Below are positions 35,376 to 47,229 of a DNA stretch of 64,000 nucleotides, piece after piece. The DNA comes from Bordetella parapertussis. GTDB taxonomy: Bacteria; Pseudomonadota; Gammaproteobacteria; Burkholderiales; SG8-41. The stretch's first letter is position 1. Every line of letters starts with the position of its first letter. The notes beneath the pieces are model-generated. The model had not been told where the DNA came from. It saw nothing but the letters and a program-made list of their open reading frames with translations, and made no database searches. The stretch lies in assembly GCA_945861275.1 (NCBI GenBank), contig CAMATZ010000025.1, positions 20,180 to 84,179 on the forward strand, read 5' to 3'. Position numbers and translations under genes: made by a program.

Positions 35376-35720
35376 GTGACGCACGCGGAATTCATCGCAG
35401 CCTATCGCGCGGGACAGCTCACCGTCGAATTCGATGCGGTGCTGGCTGGCAAATTTCTGAGTGCGCGACTGTTGCTGCCACTGATGATTTTGCCGCTGCT
35501 GGGCGCGGGTGTGGCGCTGGCGCTGCTGGGCTGGATCTGGAGCGGACTCGCCGTAATCGCGCTCGGCATCGTTGTGCCGCGACTCATCAAACGTGGCGCG
35601 CCGCGCTTTTTGCTGACACAGATGCTGAACGACGAAAAGCTTTACGCTGATGCGCAGCGCGCCGGCATTATGCGCCTCGAAACGCCTAACCCGCAAAATG
35701 CAGAGGCAGCAGCACCATGA
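35376..35720 (+). CDS. Small hypothetical membrane protein
   Basis: 114 aa from a GTG start. The N-terminus (THAEFIAAYRAGQLTVEFD) is soluble. Two hydrophobic segments follow, RLLLPLMILPLLGAGVALALLGW and WSGLAVIALGIVVPRLI, then a soluble tail. No family recognised. It is preceded by the K+ channel and convergent with lolD. Confidence 0.55.
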   Translation: MTHAEFIAAYRAGQLTVEFDAVLAGKFLSARLLLPLMILPLLGAGVALALLGWIWSGLAVIALGIVVPRLIKRGAPRFLLTQMLNDEKLYADAQRAGIMRLETPNPQNAEAAAP

Positions 35721-35760
35721 ACGTCAACCTGCGATCGGCGCAGTCAAACCGCAATCGCTC

Positions 35761-36468
35761 CTACGCGGCTTTCAACAACCCGTCGATCAGGCGCACCGTG
35801 CGATTCGCGCGCGCGGCGATTTCCATGTCGTGCGTCACAATCACAAAACTGGTGCCGCGCGATTTATTCAATTCGAGCATCAGGTCAAACACCGCCTGCG
35901 CGTTTTGCCGGTCGAGATTGCCGGTGGGTTCGTCCGCCAGCACGCACGCCGGCCGGGTGACCAGCGCGCGCGCCAGCGCCGCGCGCTGACGTTCGCCGCC
36001 CGAGAGCTCGCCCGGTGTGTGTTCAAAGCGATGCGCGAGTCCCACTTCAGCGAGCAAATCCCGCGCCGCTTTATAGGCCTCTTCCCTGGGCATGCGCCGT
36101 ATCAACAAAGGCATCGCGACATTCTCAACCGCGGTGAATTCCGGCAGCAAATGGTGAAACTGATACACAAAACCCAGCGCCTGGTTGCGCGTCATACCGC
36201 GTTCGGCTTCGCTTTGGCTGCGTATGTTTTTGCCCAGTATGAAAATGTCGCCGCCGCTCGCCTCATCCAGTCCGCCCAGCAAATGCAGCAACGTGCTTTT
36301 ACCCGAGCCGGAAGCACCCACGATAGCGACGCGCTCGCCACGCGCCACTTCAAAATCCACCCCCTGCAACACCGGCACTTCGTCGAGCCCCTGCTGCTGG
36401 AACACCTTGCGCAGCCCGCGGCACTCGAGAACAGCACCACTCATAACCTTACTCATAGCCTCACTCAT
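35761..36468 (-). CDS. lolD: Lipoprotein-releasing ABC transporter ATPase LolD
   Basis: About 235 aa. Walker [10 protein letters not shown], signature [15 protein letters not shown], Walker [12 protein letters not shown] and the H-loop VTHD are all present. The Q-loop region [24 protein letters not shown] carries the conserved LolD HHLLPEF. I start at ATG 36468, which overlaps the lolC stop (TATGAGTGA); in-frame ATGs at 36456 and 36444 are possible. It powers extraction of outer-membrane lipoproteins from the inner membrane for LolA, with the adjacent LolC. Confidence 0.93.
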   Translation of the reverse strand: MSEAMSKVMSGAVLECRGLRKVFQQQGLDEVPVLQGVDFEVARGERVAIVGASGSGKSTLLHLLGGLDEASGGDIFILGKNIRSQSEAERGMTRNQALGFVYQFHHLLPEFTAVENVAMPLLIRRMPREEAYKAARDLLAEVGLAHRFEHTPGELSGGERQRAALARALVTRPACVLADEPTGNLDRQNAQAVFDLMLELNKSRGTSFVIVTHDMEIAARANRTVRLIDGLLKAA

Positions 36469-37705
36469 AGCGCAAGGCCTCCGCCGGATTGACCCTCGAC
36501 GCACGCCAGCTGGGATATATCGTCGCCACTGCCGACATCGCAAATGAAAATAACGCCGTAGCCATCACATCCAGTGGACGCAGTTCCGAGGGCAGTTCGG
36601 TAATCTGGTAAATCGACGGGTCGAGAAAACGCAAGCCGAAAATGCGTTCCATAAAGCCCACAATCTCAGCCACATACAGCGCGCCGAGTATGCCGAACAC
36701 CATCCCGAAAAAGACGCCGGTAAAACCAATGACGATGCCCTGTGTCATGAATATTTTCATCACCCCGCCGGGCGATGCGCCGAGCGTGCGCAGAATCGCG
36801 ATATCCGGCTGCTTTTCCTTCACCACCATGAACAGGCTCGACACCAGGTTAAACGCCGCAATCGCAATAATAAAAAACAGCAGCAGGGACATCATGCGTT
36901 TTTCGATATCCACCGCGCGGAAATAATTGGCGTTAACACTGGTCCAGTCCGAGATCACCGCATTATTCGGCACTTTGCCCGCCAGATCGAAGGACACTTG
37001 TTTGGCGCGGAACAGATCATCCAGCTTCAAACGCACGCCAGTCACGTCGTCGCCCATGCGATAGAGCTTTTGCGCGTCTTCGAGGTGGGTGAGCGCGAGA
37101 CCCGAATCGATCTCGTGATGGCCGATGTGAAACGTGCCCACCACGGTAAATTGACGCAGCCGTGGCAGCAATCCGGCGGGGGTCACCTGCCCTTGTGGTG
37201 ACACCAGCACTATTTTTTCACCCACGTTGACGCCCAGCGCGCGCGCCAGTGAATCGCCCAGCACGATGGTGAAATCCCCCGGCTTTAAGGCATCCACCGA
37301 GCCGCGGCGCATGCTGCGCGACAGGTCATCCACCGCGCTTTCCATCTCGGGCAAAATCCCGCGCAAATAAGCGCCGCGCACCTGGCTGCCGCTGGTGAGC
37401 AGGCCCTGCGCATTGACATAAGGCGCTGCGGCCAGCACATGGGCATTGGTCCGGGCGATGTCGGCGATTTTTTTCCAGTCGCTCAGCCGTTCATTGGAAC
37501 CGGCGATCTGCACGTGCGCCACCGCCGACAGCATGCGTGTGCGCACTTCTTTTTGAAAGCCGTTCATCACCGACAGCACGGTAATCAGCACCGTCATGCC
37601 GAGCGCAATGCCCACCACACTGATCAGCGAAATCACGGAAATAAAGCGCGTGCGCTGACGCGAGCGCGTATAGCGCAGGCCGATGAATAGTTCGTAGGAA
37701 TTCAC
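36461..37705 (-). CDS. lolC: Lipoprotein-releasing ABC permease LolC/LolE
   Basis: 414 aa from GTG 37705 (reading [17 protein letters not shown], the family's N-terminus). The track extends 52 codons too far into the divergent region. One N-terminal membrane helix ([21 protein letters not shown]) is followed by a periplasmic domain and three C-terminal helices. The coupling motif region is [14 protein letters not shown] single gene serves for LolC and LolE in many Betaproteobacteria (LolF-like), and no second permease is seen. Overlaps lolD, so an operon. Confidence 0.92.
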   Translation of the reverse strand: MNSYELFIGLRYTRSRQRTRFISVISLISVVGIALGMTVLITVLSVMNGFQKEVRTRMLSAVAHVQIAGSNERLSDWKKIADIARTNAHVLAAAPYVNAQGLLTSGSQVRGAYLRGILPEMESAVDDLSRSMRRGSVDALKPGDFTIVLGDSLARALGVNVGEKIVLVSPQGQVTPAGLLPRLRQFTVVGTFHIGHHEIDSGLALTHLEDAQKLYRMGDDVTGVRLKLDDLFRAKQVSFDLAGKVPNNAVISDWTSVNANYFRAVDIEKRMMSLLLFFIIAIAAFNLVSSLFMVVKEKQPDIAILRTLGASPGGVMKIFMTQGIVIGFTGVFFGMVFGILGALYVAEIVGFMERIFGLRFLDPSIYQITELPSELRPLDVMATALFSFAMSAVATIYPSWRASRVNPAEALRYE

Positions 37706-37793
37706 GTCAGCAGTTTTTCGCGAAAACGCGGAGTTTACTTCAATTCGCGAGTTCCCGGGTACGCCACGGGTGCTACACTCGCGCGCCAGTATC

Positions 37794-38834
37794 ATGCCAT
37801 GCAGCTTATACATTCCGCACCTCATCCCGCCGCGCGAAATCGGCGCCGCGCTCTGGCGCACGGTACAGGCGCCACAACTTAAAACGCTGTTGGCGAAAGC
37901 CCGTTACGCCGGCAGCACGCAAACCGCCAGCGACGCGATGCTGTGCCGGCTGTTTGGGGTTGCGCGCCAGCACGACTGGCCGCTCGCACCCCTGCTGGCG
38001 CGACACGCAAATCTCGATGCCGCCAGCGGTTACTGGCTGTGCGCAACCCCGGTGCATCTGGCAACACGCCGCAACGCACTGGTGCTGACCGATCCATCGG
38101 CGCTCGATCTCGATGCCGCAACTTCCGCCGCACTCGCCGCACCGCTGGCCGGCCATCTGCGTGACGAAAACCTCACGCTGCATGCGCCTCAACCGGGTTT
38201 ATGGTTTTTGCACAGCCTTGCGCACACGCCGCCGGCGATAACCACCTCCAGCCTCGATAGCGTGAGCGGCCGCGACGTGCGAGCGTTTTTACCGAAGGGC
38301 GTGGACAGTGCGCGCTGGCATCGCATACTCACTGAAATGCAAATGTTGCTGCATGCGCATACGGCGAACGATGCACGCGAAGCGCGCGGCCAGCTGGCGG
38401 TGAACAGCGTGTGGCTGTGGGGCGGCGGCACCCTGCCGCCGCCGGCTGCGGCGCCATATGCTGCGGTGTGGAGCGATGATGCCTGCGTGCGCGCGCTGGC
38501 GCATCACACGGGTTGCCGCATCGAGCCTGCAGTTGCGAACGTTTCAGCCGCGAACATCACAGGACGCGATCTCAACAACGAATCCCATTTTTTTTCGCTG
38601 GACATGCTCACGCCGGCGATGCGCCAGGGCGACCTGCAAAGGTGGAGCAGCACGGTCAGCACGCTGAACCGCGATTGGTTTATGCCGCTGCTGGCGGCGC
38701 TGCAAGCGCGCCGCCTGGACACGCTGACCGTGCTCAGCGGCAGCGGCAGCGGCAGCGACACCGGCACCCAGCAGTTTGTCATTCGCCCTCGCGACCTTAT
38801 GAAATTCTGGCGTAAAAACAATTATTTACAATGA
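37794..38834 (+). CDS. ApgM/RpfE-like phosphoglycerate mutase homologue
   Basis: About 346 aa from ATG 37794 (MPCSLYIPHLIPP); the track's GTG at 37770 is less likely. This is the protein annotated as phosphoglycerate mutase or RpfE-type regulator next to recJ in many Betaproteobacteria. It has the conserved NSVWLWGGG motif and VLTDPSALDLD near the middle. I do not see metal-binding or Ser nucleophile motifs of true iPGM, so catalytic activity is doubtful. The 3' end holds a dispersed-motif copy and overlaps recJ by 4 bases (ATGA). Confidence 0.7.
   Translation: MPCSLYIPHLIPPREIGAALWRTVQAPQLKTLLAKARYAGSTQTASDAMLCRLFGVARQHDWPLAPLLARHANLDAASGYWLCATPVHLATRRNALVLTDPSALDLDAATSAALAAPLAGHLRDENLTLHAPQPGLWFLHSLAHTPPAITTSSLDSVSGRDVRAFLPKGVDSARWHRILTEMQMLLHAHTANDAREARGQLAVNSVWLWGGGTLPPPAAAPYAAVWSDDACVRALAHHTGCRIEPAVANVSAANITGRDLNNESHFFSLDMLTPAMRQGDLQRWSSTVSTLNRDWFMPLLAALQARRLDTLTVLSGSGSGSDTGTQQFVIRPRDLMKFWRKNNYLQ
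38812..38832 (-). repeat. Dispersed motif copy (TAANNNNYTGTTTTTA)
   Basis: Minus strand TAAATAATTGTTTTTA, lying inside the last codons (KNNYLQ stop) of the ApgM-like gene and at the recJ start. Confidence 0.55.
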
Positions 38835-40552
38835 GCATGCCGGCAATCACCATCCGCCCCGCGGCAGCACACGCCATCGACACTTTAACCCGCGGCGGCG
38901 TGCATCCCCTGCTCGCCCGCGTCTACGCGGCCCGCGGCATAGTCAGCCAGCAGCAACTCGACACCGCTCTCGAGCGCCTGCATCCACCACCAGCGATGCT
39001 CAACTTGCAGCACATGGCAAGGTTGCTTGCCGATGCGATTGGTGAGCGCAAAAAACTGCTGATCATCGCCGACTACGATGCCGACGGCGCCACCGCTTGC
39101 GCTGTGGGTATGCGCGCACTGCGCGCCATGTGCACCACCGGCGCCACTATCGATTATCTGGTGCCCAACCGTTTCGAGTACGGTTATGGCCTAACGCCTG
39201 AAATCGTGCAGCTCGCCGCCCGCGAGAAACAGCCCGCGGTCATTATCACGGTCGATAACGGCATCGCCAGTGTGGAGGGCGTGGCCGAAGCCAATCGCCT
39301 GGGTATCCAGGTGCTGGTCACCGATCACCATTTACCCGGCGCCACGCTGCCTGATGCGTGGTGCATCATCAATCCCAATCAGCACGGCTGCACCTTCCCC
39401 AGCAAGCATCTCGCGGGTGTGGGGGTGATGTTTTACCTGATGCTCGCACTGCGCGCCGAACTGCGGCAACGCAACGCCGCCGCCTCACGCCACACGCCTC
39501 ACGCTTTACCGAACTTGGCGCACCTGCTCGATCTGGTTGCGCTGGGCACGGTAGCCGACGTGGTACGTCTCGACGAAAACAATCGCATCCTGGTGGCACA
39601 GGGACTGCAACGCATACGCGCAGGCCGCGCACAGCCCGGCATTGCTGCATTGCTGCGCGTGGCCGGCCGCGATCCCGCACGCGCCGGCACTTACGACCTG
39701 GGCTTTGCAGTCGGCCCGCGGCTTAACGCCGCCGGGCGGCTTACCGATATGTCGCTCGGCATCGAATGTCTGATCACCGACGACAGCGCGCGCGCGCAGG
39801 AGATCGCACACGAACTCGACGCGCTGAACCGCGAACGCCGCACCATTGAAGCCGGCATGCAGGAATCCGCTCTCGCCGCGCTCGAGCAACACACCGACGC
39901 CAGCGGCTACAGCCTGAGTCTTTATGACCCGCAGTGGCATCAGGGGGTGATCGGCATCGTTGCCTCGCGCATCAAGGATAAATTCCATCGCCCGGTGTTC
40001 GCATTTGCACGTGGCAATGACGGTGAAATCAAGGGCTCCGGGCGTTCGATACGCGGGCTGCATCTGCGCGATGCGCTCGATCTGGTATCCAAACGCGCAC
40101 CGGGACTGATACTGCGTTTTGGCGGTCACGCGGCGGCGGCAGGCTTGACTTTGCGCGAGCCGGATTTCGCGCGCTTTCAACGCCTCTTTGAGGAAGTGGT
40201 GCGCACCCTGCTCGCGCCCGCTGATCTTGAACGCGAGATTGAAACCGACGGTTCGTTAGCGGTCGAACACGCGACGTTAGACGCCGCCCATGCGCTGCGC
40301 GACGGCATTTGGGGCCAGGGGTTTCCCGAGCCACGCTTTCTCGATCCGTTTGAAGTTGTGCAGCAGCGTGTCGTAGGCGAGCGTCACCTCAAGCTGCGCC
40401 TGCGGCGTGATGGCAAAAGTTTTGACGGCATTTTATTCGGCCACAGCGAACCGCTGCCGGATGCCATCCGCGCCGTCTACCGCTTCAGCGTCAACGAATA
40501 CAACGGGGTTACGTCAACCCAATTGATGCTCGATCACTGGGAACATCTGTAA
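38831..40552 (+). CDS. recJ: Single-stranded-DNA exonuclease RecJ
   Basis: 573-aa 5'-3' exonuclease of the DHH family, active in recombination and mismatch repair. Phosphoesterase motifs: DYDADGATA near 78-86, TVDNGIAS near 138-145, VTDHHLPG near 163-170 (DHH). The DHHA1 segment [11 protein letters not shown] near 435 and a C-terminal OB domain follow. Length is typical. Its ATG overlaps the preceding stop (ATGA), indicating translational coupling; prfB follows after a separate promoter-like site. Confidence 0.95.
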   Translation: MSMPAITIRPAAAHAIDTLTRGGVHPLLARVYAARGIVSQQQLDTALERLHPPPAMLNLQHMARLLADAIGERKKLLIIADYDADGATACAVGMRALRAMCTTGATIDYLVPNRFEYGYGLTPEIVQLAAREKQPAVIITVDNGIASVEGVAEANRLGIQVLVTDHHLPGATLPDAWCIINPNQHGCTFPSKHLAGVGVMFYLMLALRAELRQRNAAASRHTPHALPNLAHLLDLVALGTVADVVRLDENNRILVAQGLQRIRAGRAQPGIAALLRVAGRDPARAGTYDLGFAVGPRLNAAGRLTDMSLGIECLITDDSARAQEIAHELDALNRERRTIEAGMQESALAALEQHTDASGYSLSLYDPQWHQGVIGIVASRIKDKFHRPVFAFARGNDGEIKGSGRSIRGLHLRDALDLVSKRAPGLILRFGGHAAAAGLTLREPDFARFQRLFEEVVRTLLAPADLEREIETDGSLAVEHATLDAAHALRDGIWGQGFPEPRFLDPFEVVQQRVVGERHLKLRLRRDGKSFDGILFGHSEPLPDAIRAVYRFSVNEYNGVTSTQLMLDHWEHL

Positions 40553-40566
40553 CGCGACCCATCAGG

Positions 40567-40572
40567 TATAAT
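40567..40572 (+). promoter_or_regulatory. Candidate -10 element upstream of prfB
   Basis: TATAAT 27 bases before the prfB ATG, in the context AGGTATAATCGCGC that recurs (TAAAATCG variants) before other genes here. No strong -35 is visible. Confidence 0.4.
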
Positions 40573-40598
40573 CGCGCTTTCAAGGAATCTCACGCATC

Positions 40599-41703
40599 AT
40601 GGAAGCCGAACGCATCAACGCCATTGCCAAGCAGCTCACGGACATCGATACACGCGCCACGGAGCTGCGGAGGTATCTTTGACTTCGAAACCAAACGCAA
40701 GCGTCTCGATGAGGTTGTAAGGCTCGCCGAAGACCCCGCCGTGTGGAGCGACAGCAAACGCGCGCAGGAACTCGGCAAGGAACGCAAAGCTCTCGAATAC
40801 ACCGTCAATTCACTGATCACGCTGGCGTCCGGGTTGCGCGATGCGCAGGACCTGTTCGAGATGGCGCGCGATGAAACCGACGACGCCACACTGCACGCCG
40901 TAGCCAGCGACACGCAGGGGCTGGAAAACACCGTCGCGGAGATGGAATTCCGCCGCATGTTCTCCGGCGAAATGGATGCCAACAACTGCTTTCTCGACAT
41001 CCAGGCAGGTTCCGGCGGCACCGAAGCGCAGGACTGGACGTCGATACTCGAACGCATGTACCTGCGTTATTGCGAGAGCAAGAAATTCAAAGTCGAGTTG
41101 CTGGAAGAGTCCCCCGGTGAAGTCGCCGGCCTCAAGAGCGCCTCGCTCAAAGTCAGTGGCGATTATGCCTATGGACGCCTGCGCACTGAATCCGGCGTTC
41201 ACCGGCTGGTGCGCAAATCCCCGTTCGATGCCAACAATCGCAGACATACCTCGTTTGCCAGTGTGTTCGTCTATCCTGAAGTGGATGATTCCATTCAGAT
41301 TGACATCAACCCGGCTGATCTGCGCACCGACACCTTTCGCGCGTCAGGTGCGGGCGGCCAGCATATTAACAAAACCGATTCCGCCGTGCGCATCACGCAT
41401 ATCCCCACCGGCATCGTGGTGCAATGCCAGAGCGACCGCTCGCAGCACCGCAATCGCGCCGAAGCCATGGCGATGCTGAAGTCGCGATTGTTTGAGCTGG
41501 AGCAGCGCAAGCGCAATGAAGAAAAGCAGGCGATGGAAGACGCCAAGACCGACATCGGCTGGGGCCATCAAATACGCTCTTATGTGCTCGATCAGTCGCG
41601 CATCAAGGACTTGCGCACCAACGTTGAAATCGGCAACACCCAAGCAGTGCTCGATGGGGCGTTGGATGTTTTTATTGAAGCGAGTTTGAAACAAGGGCTA
41701 TAA
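40599..41703 (+). CDS. prfB: Peptide chain release factor 2, programmed +1 frameshift
   Basis: RF2 recognises UGA and UAA. Translation starts at ATG 40599 ([13 protein letters not shown]) and meets an in-frame TGA at 40680-40682 within GGAGGTATCTTTGAC. This is the standard autoregulatory site: an internal Shine-Dalgarno, then CUU-UGA-C, causing a +1 shift to continue as DFETKRKR. The ORF track shows only the zero-shift portion (40624-41703) with a false N-terminus. The GGQ motif is in [15 protein letters not shown], with an SPF-type recognition loop (KSPFDANN). lysS follows 5 bases later, as in E. coli. Confidence 0.96.
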
Positions 41704-41708
41704 CCATC

Positions 41709-43184
41709 ATGGACGAGACCAATCAGATTATTGAAGAGCGGCGCGCCAAGCTCAAAGCCTTACGCGAAAAAGGCATCGCCTTCCCCAATAATTTTGTGCG
41801 TGAGCACCACGCGGGTGATTTGACGACTGCGCACGCCGCCACTGAGCGCGAAGCGCTGGCACATCAATCTGTCACGGTTACAGTGGCCGGTCGCATCATG
41901 TTGAAACGCGTGATGGGCAAGGCAAGTTTCGCCACCCTGCAGGACACCAGCGGACGTATCCAGATTTATGTTTCGGAAGGCGACACCGGCAAAGCCGCGC
42001 AGGATGCGTTCAAGCATTACGACATCGGCGACATCGTGGGCGTCACCGGCACGCTCTTCAAAACCAAAACAGATGAATTGACGATACGATGCAAGTCATT
42101 ATTTTTATTGACAAAATCACTTCGCCCGTTGCCCGATAAATTTCACGGCCTGACCGATCAGGAGCTCAAGTACCGCCAGCGCTACGTCGATCTGATCGTC
42201 AACGAAGACACGCGCGCAACTTTCCGCAAACGCTCGCAGATCATTCAGGCGGTGCGCAATGTATTGAGCGCGGAAAACTATCTCGAAGTCGAAACGCCGA
42301 TGATGCAGCCGATACCCGGCGGCGCGGCGGCGCGCCCGTTCGTGACCCATCACAACGCGCTCGACATGCAGTTGTTCCTGCGCATCGCGCCGGAGCTGTA
42401 TCTGAAGCGGCTGGTGGTGGGCGGTTTCGAACGCGTGTTCGAAATAAATCGCAACTTCCGCAACGAAGGCATTTCCACGCGCCACAACCCGGAATTCACC
42501 ATGCTGGAGTTTTACTGCGCCTACATGGAAGTCAAGGGCATGATGGATTTCGTCGAGCGCCTGATCCGCGAAACTGCGCAGGCCGTCGGCCAAACCCGGG
42601 TCACCTATCAAGGCAGGGAAATCGATTTCGCCAAGCCCTATGCGCGGCTCACCATCACCAATGCAATCCGCAAATATCATCCGGACATTGGCGACGATGT
42701 GCTGAATGACAAAGCAAAAATCACTGCCAAGCTGCAAAGCATAGGCGTCGCAGCACGCCCCAACGACGGTCTGGGCGCGCTGCAGCTCACTTTGTTTGAA
42801 AACACCGTTGAGACAAAACTGCATGAGCCGACCTTCCTCATCGACTACCCGGCTGAAGTCTCGCCACTGGCGCGCCGCTACGATAATAATCCGGAGATCA
42901 CCGAGCGCTTCGAGCTCTACATCGCCGGCCGTGAAATCGCCAATGGCTTTTCGGAATTAAACGATCCCGAGGATCAGGCCGAACGTTTTCAGGAACAGGT
43001 CAGGCAAAAGGACGCTGGCGACCATGAGGCCATGCATTACGATGCCGATTACATCCGCGCGCTCGAATACGGCCTGCCGCCGACGGCGGGCGCCGGCATC
43101 GGCATCGACCGGCTGGTGATGCTGCTCACCGACAGCGCGTCGATACGCGATGTGATATTGTTTCCACAGATGCGGCCTGAGTAA
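41709..43184 (+). CDS. lysS: Lysyl-tRNA synthetase (class II)
   Basis: 491 aa. The N-terminal OB anticodon-binding domain ([23 protein letters not shown]) precedes the class II core. Motif 2 is [30 protein letters not shown] and motif 3 is [13 protein letters not shown]. Gene order prfB-lysS, 5 bases apart, is conserved in many Proteobacteria. An AT-rich patch of TTA/TTT codons at 42093-42112 (KSLFLLTKS) partly matches the dispersed motif and stands out from the otherwise GC-rich codon use. Confidence 0.96.
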   Translation: MDETNQIIEERRAKLKALREKGIAFPNNFVREHHAGDLTTAHAATEREALAHQSVTVTVAGRIMLKRVMGKASFATLQDTSGRIQIYVSEGDTGKAAQDAFKHYDIGDIVGVTGTLFKTKTDELTIRCKSLFLLTKSLRPLPDKFHGLTDQELKYRQRYVDLIVNEDTRATFRKRSQIIQAVRNVLSAENYLEVETPMMQPIPGGAAARPFVTHHNALDMQLFLRIAPELYLKRLVVGGFERVFEINRNFRNEGISTRHNPEFTMLEFYCAYMEVKGMMDFVERLIRETAQAVGQTRVTYQGREIDFAKPYARLTITNAIRKYHPDIGDDVLNDKAKITAKLQSIGVAARPNDGLGALQLTLFENTVETKLHEPTFLIDYPAEVSPLARRYDNNPEITERFELYIAGREIANGFSELNDPEDQAERFQEQVRQKDAGDHEAMHYDADYIRALEYGLPPTAGAGIGIDRLVMLLTDSASIRDVILFPQMRPE

Positions 43185-43228
43185 TCATTTTCCTCTCAGG
43201 ACGAACGGGTACAAAGTAAGGAATAGCC

Positions 43229-45181
<1,953 letters not shown>

Positions 45182-45283
45182 GAATCAGGTTCCAAAGATC
45201 ACTGTTAAGTGATTACGCAAAGCCGGAGACGAAAGAACCGCATTGGTCGCGTTTATGCGTATGTCCAACCCCAAGAACAGTTC

Positions 45284-45530
45284 GACAGGATGAACAGGAT
45301 TTACAGGATGAGAACAAGGGCCGCATGTCATCTGCTCTTATCCTGTTTACCTTCCTGTTAATCCTGTCGGTGTTGAATGCACTTCAGACAGGATGAAGAG
45401 GATTTGCAGGATGAGAACAAGGGCCGCATGTCATCTGCTCTTATCCTGTTTACCCTCCTGTTAATCCTGTCGGTGTTAAATGCACTTCAGACAGGATGGG
45501 AGCCTTATCCTGTACATCCTGTCTATCGAT
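45284..45530. repeat. 103-bp palindromic tandem repeat, two copies plus remnant
   Basis: Copies at 45284-45386 and 45387-45489 differ at a handful of positions; a partial third starts at 45490. Each unit is itself an inverted repeat: GACAGGATGAACAGGATTTA at one end and TTACCTTCCTGTTAATCCTGTC at the other. The element sits immediately downstream of the RAYT gene and accounts for nearly all of the gene-free stretch 45182-45556. The repeat-encoded peptides in the ORF track are not genes. Confidence 0.9.
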
Positions 45531-45556
45531 GTCAAAAACGATCTTCTGGTACGTCA

Positions 45557-46249
45557 TCACTGTTTGCCCTTGCGCGGACGCCCCCGCGGCAACGGCGCTG
45601 CGCGCCGGCCCGACAGTTTCTCGATCCTTGCGCTAAAGCGATGATTACCCAATGCCCAGCCTTTATGCGTGGCGGAGCGTATCGACTCCAGATCGTCCTT
45701 GCTCATCTGCCCGCGAAACAGTTGCCGGTAAGCGGCTTGGCGCGCCGCGGCGTCCGCCCCCAATCCGCGATAAACGCGGTGCGGCGTCACCAGCGCATCC
45801 GCCGTCCCTTGCGCATTGGCCGCGTAGCTTGAGTGCGCATACGCCGCCGCACGCTCGACGATACCCGCGCGTACCGGATTCATTTCGACATAGCGCATGC
45901 AGGTGAGCAAATAATCTTCGGCATGCACCACCGTCGCACGGTAACGCCCCTCCCACAATGTGCCGGTTCGATCATGGGCCGCATTGAAGTATTGCACATA
46001 GCGCCGCCCTACCGACTGAAACAGCCGCGATAAGCCCTCCGCACCACGCGGACTCGCCAGCACATGCACGTGGTTGGACATCAGCACATAAGCGTGTATC
46101 GCCACCGCATGCTGCTTCGCAGCATCCGCCAGACAATCGCGATAAAAGGCGTAATCACCAGCGGCGATAAAAATGGCCTGCCGGTTATTGCCGCGCTGGA
46201 TGGCGTGCAGCGGCTGGCCCGGTATCTGGAAACGCGGAAGGCGTGGCAT
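45557..46249 (-). CDS. REP-associated tyrosine transposase (RAYT)
   Basis: 230 aa, Y1/HUH superfamily. The HUH pair is in LMSNHVHVLASP near 60, the catalytic Tyr is in RRYVQYFNAAHDRTGTLWEGRY near 90, and the YVEMNPVRAGIVERAAAYAHSS block is typical of TnpA_REP proteins. These single-copy domesticated transposases process REP palindromes. Here the 103-bp palindromic repeats lie just after the stop and a GGGGTCAGAGT end lies upstream. The N-terminal start (MPRLPRFQIPGQPLHAIQRGNNRQ) matches the family. It appears intact. Confidence 0.92.
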   Translation of the reverse strand: MPRLPRFQIPGQPLHAIQRGNNRQAIFIAAGDYAFYRDCLADAAKQHAVAIHAYVLMSNHVHVLASPRGAEGLSRLFQSVGRRYVQYFNAAHDRTGTLWEGRYRATVVHAEDYLLTCMRYVEMNPVRAGIVERAAAYAHSSYAANAQGTADALVTPHRVYRGLGADAAARQAAYRQLFRGQMSKDDLESIRSATHKGWALGNHRFSARIEKLSGRRAAPLPRGRPRKGKQ

Positions 46250-46311
46250 GACTGGCTTTCCCAGGCTGGAAAGCCATCAGCATAGCAGATGGCTTTGACC
46301 GCTATGGATGG

Positions 46312-46364
46312 TAACTATAACTTATTGTTTTTATTATGTTTTTATGAATTAATTTACTCTGACC
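46312..46364 (-). repeat. GGGGTCAGAGT element with dispersed motif, RAYT flank
   Basis: Minus strand GGGGTCAGAGT then, 31 bases on, AATAAAAACAATAAGTTA. It has the same design as 8644-8694 and lies 63-115 bases upstream of the RAYT start. The dispersed motif on the plus strand reads TAACTTATTGTTTTTATT. Confidence 0.65.
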
Positions 46365-46413
46365 CCATATTCAGCCGGGTGCCCTGGCGTGTACGCTGGC
46401 GCTTAACTGAACG

Positions 46414-47229
46414 CTAATTCCAAATCTGCCACCACGGTGCGCTGGTTCGCCCGTCGCCGCGCAGAAACTTGCTGTCCGGATAATTCTTTAACATCACGCG
46501 CTCAGCGTCGGCGCGCAAATCCTTCATCCCCAGCGCGTCGTAGGCTTTGACCAGCAGCAGCAAACCTTCTTCATTGGCGGGCGCCTGCGGATAGGTTTTC
46601 AACGCGTATTGCGTGCGGTTGGCGACCGCCACATAGGCGCCGCGCTTCATGTAGTAACGCGCGACATGCACTTCGTGCGCCGCCAGCGCGTTCACCAGAT
46701 AATTCATGCGCTGGATCGCGTCGGGGGTGTATTTGCTGTCGGGAAATTTAACCACCAATTCCTTGAACGCGTCGAACGCGTCACGTGCGGCCTTGGGGTC
46801 GCGCTCGCTCATGTCCTGACCGCTGACGAACCCGGCGATGCCCAAATCGTCATTGAAATTGGCTACCCCTTTGATGTAATACAGATAATCGACGTTGGGA
46901 TGTTGCGGGTGATTCTTGATGAAGCGCTCGGCGGCGGTGATGGCCCCGGCGGGGTCTTTGTCTTTGTAATAGGCGTACGCCAGTTCCATTTGCGACTGCT
47001 GCGCGAAGCGGCCATAGGGAAAGCGCCCTTCGAGCTTCTGGTAGTAACCTATCGCTGTTTCATACGAGCGCGAATCGAGCGCCGCGCGTGCCTCGGCATA
47101 CAGTTTTTGCGCGGACCAGCCCTTGGTTTCGTCGCTCTTGTCGTCGAGCAAGCCGCAGGCCGCGAGCAGAACGCCGAGGGAGAGCGCCGCGAATACCGCT
47201 AAAATACGCCGCAGGATAAGTTGGATCAT
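46414..47229 (-). CDS. bamD: Outer membrane assembly lipoprotein BamD
   Basis: 271 aa. The signal peptide ends in a lipobox LAAC with Cys25; the mature part is a series of TPR repeats (LYAEARAALDSRSYETAIGYYQKLEGRFPYG...). It is part of the BAM complex that inserts beta-barrel proteins in the outer membrane. It is divergent from rluD-pgeF, the same neighbourhood as in E. coli. Its start codon directly abuts the rluD start (CATATG), so each promoter and ribosome-binding site would lie in the other gene, unless rluD starts later. Confidence 0.95.
   Translation of the reverse strand: MIQLILRRILAVFAALSLGVLLAACGLLDDKSDETKGWSAQKLYAEARAALDSRSYETAIGYYQKLEGRFPYGRFAQQSQMELAYAYYKDKDPAGAITAAERFIKNHPQHPNVDYLYYIKGVANFNDDLGIAGFVSGQDMSERDPKAARDAFDAFKELVVKFPDSKYTPDAIQRMNYLVNALAAHEVHVARYYMKRGAYVAVANRTQYALKTYPQAPANEEGLLLLVKAYDALGMKDLRADAERVMLKNYPDSKFLRGDGRTSAPWWQIWN

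Noticed and set aside
45284-45489. Possible CRISPR array
   Set aside because: Two tandem 103-bp units without unique spacers; internally palindromic repeats beside a RAYT.
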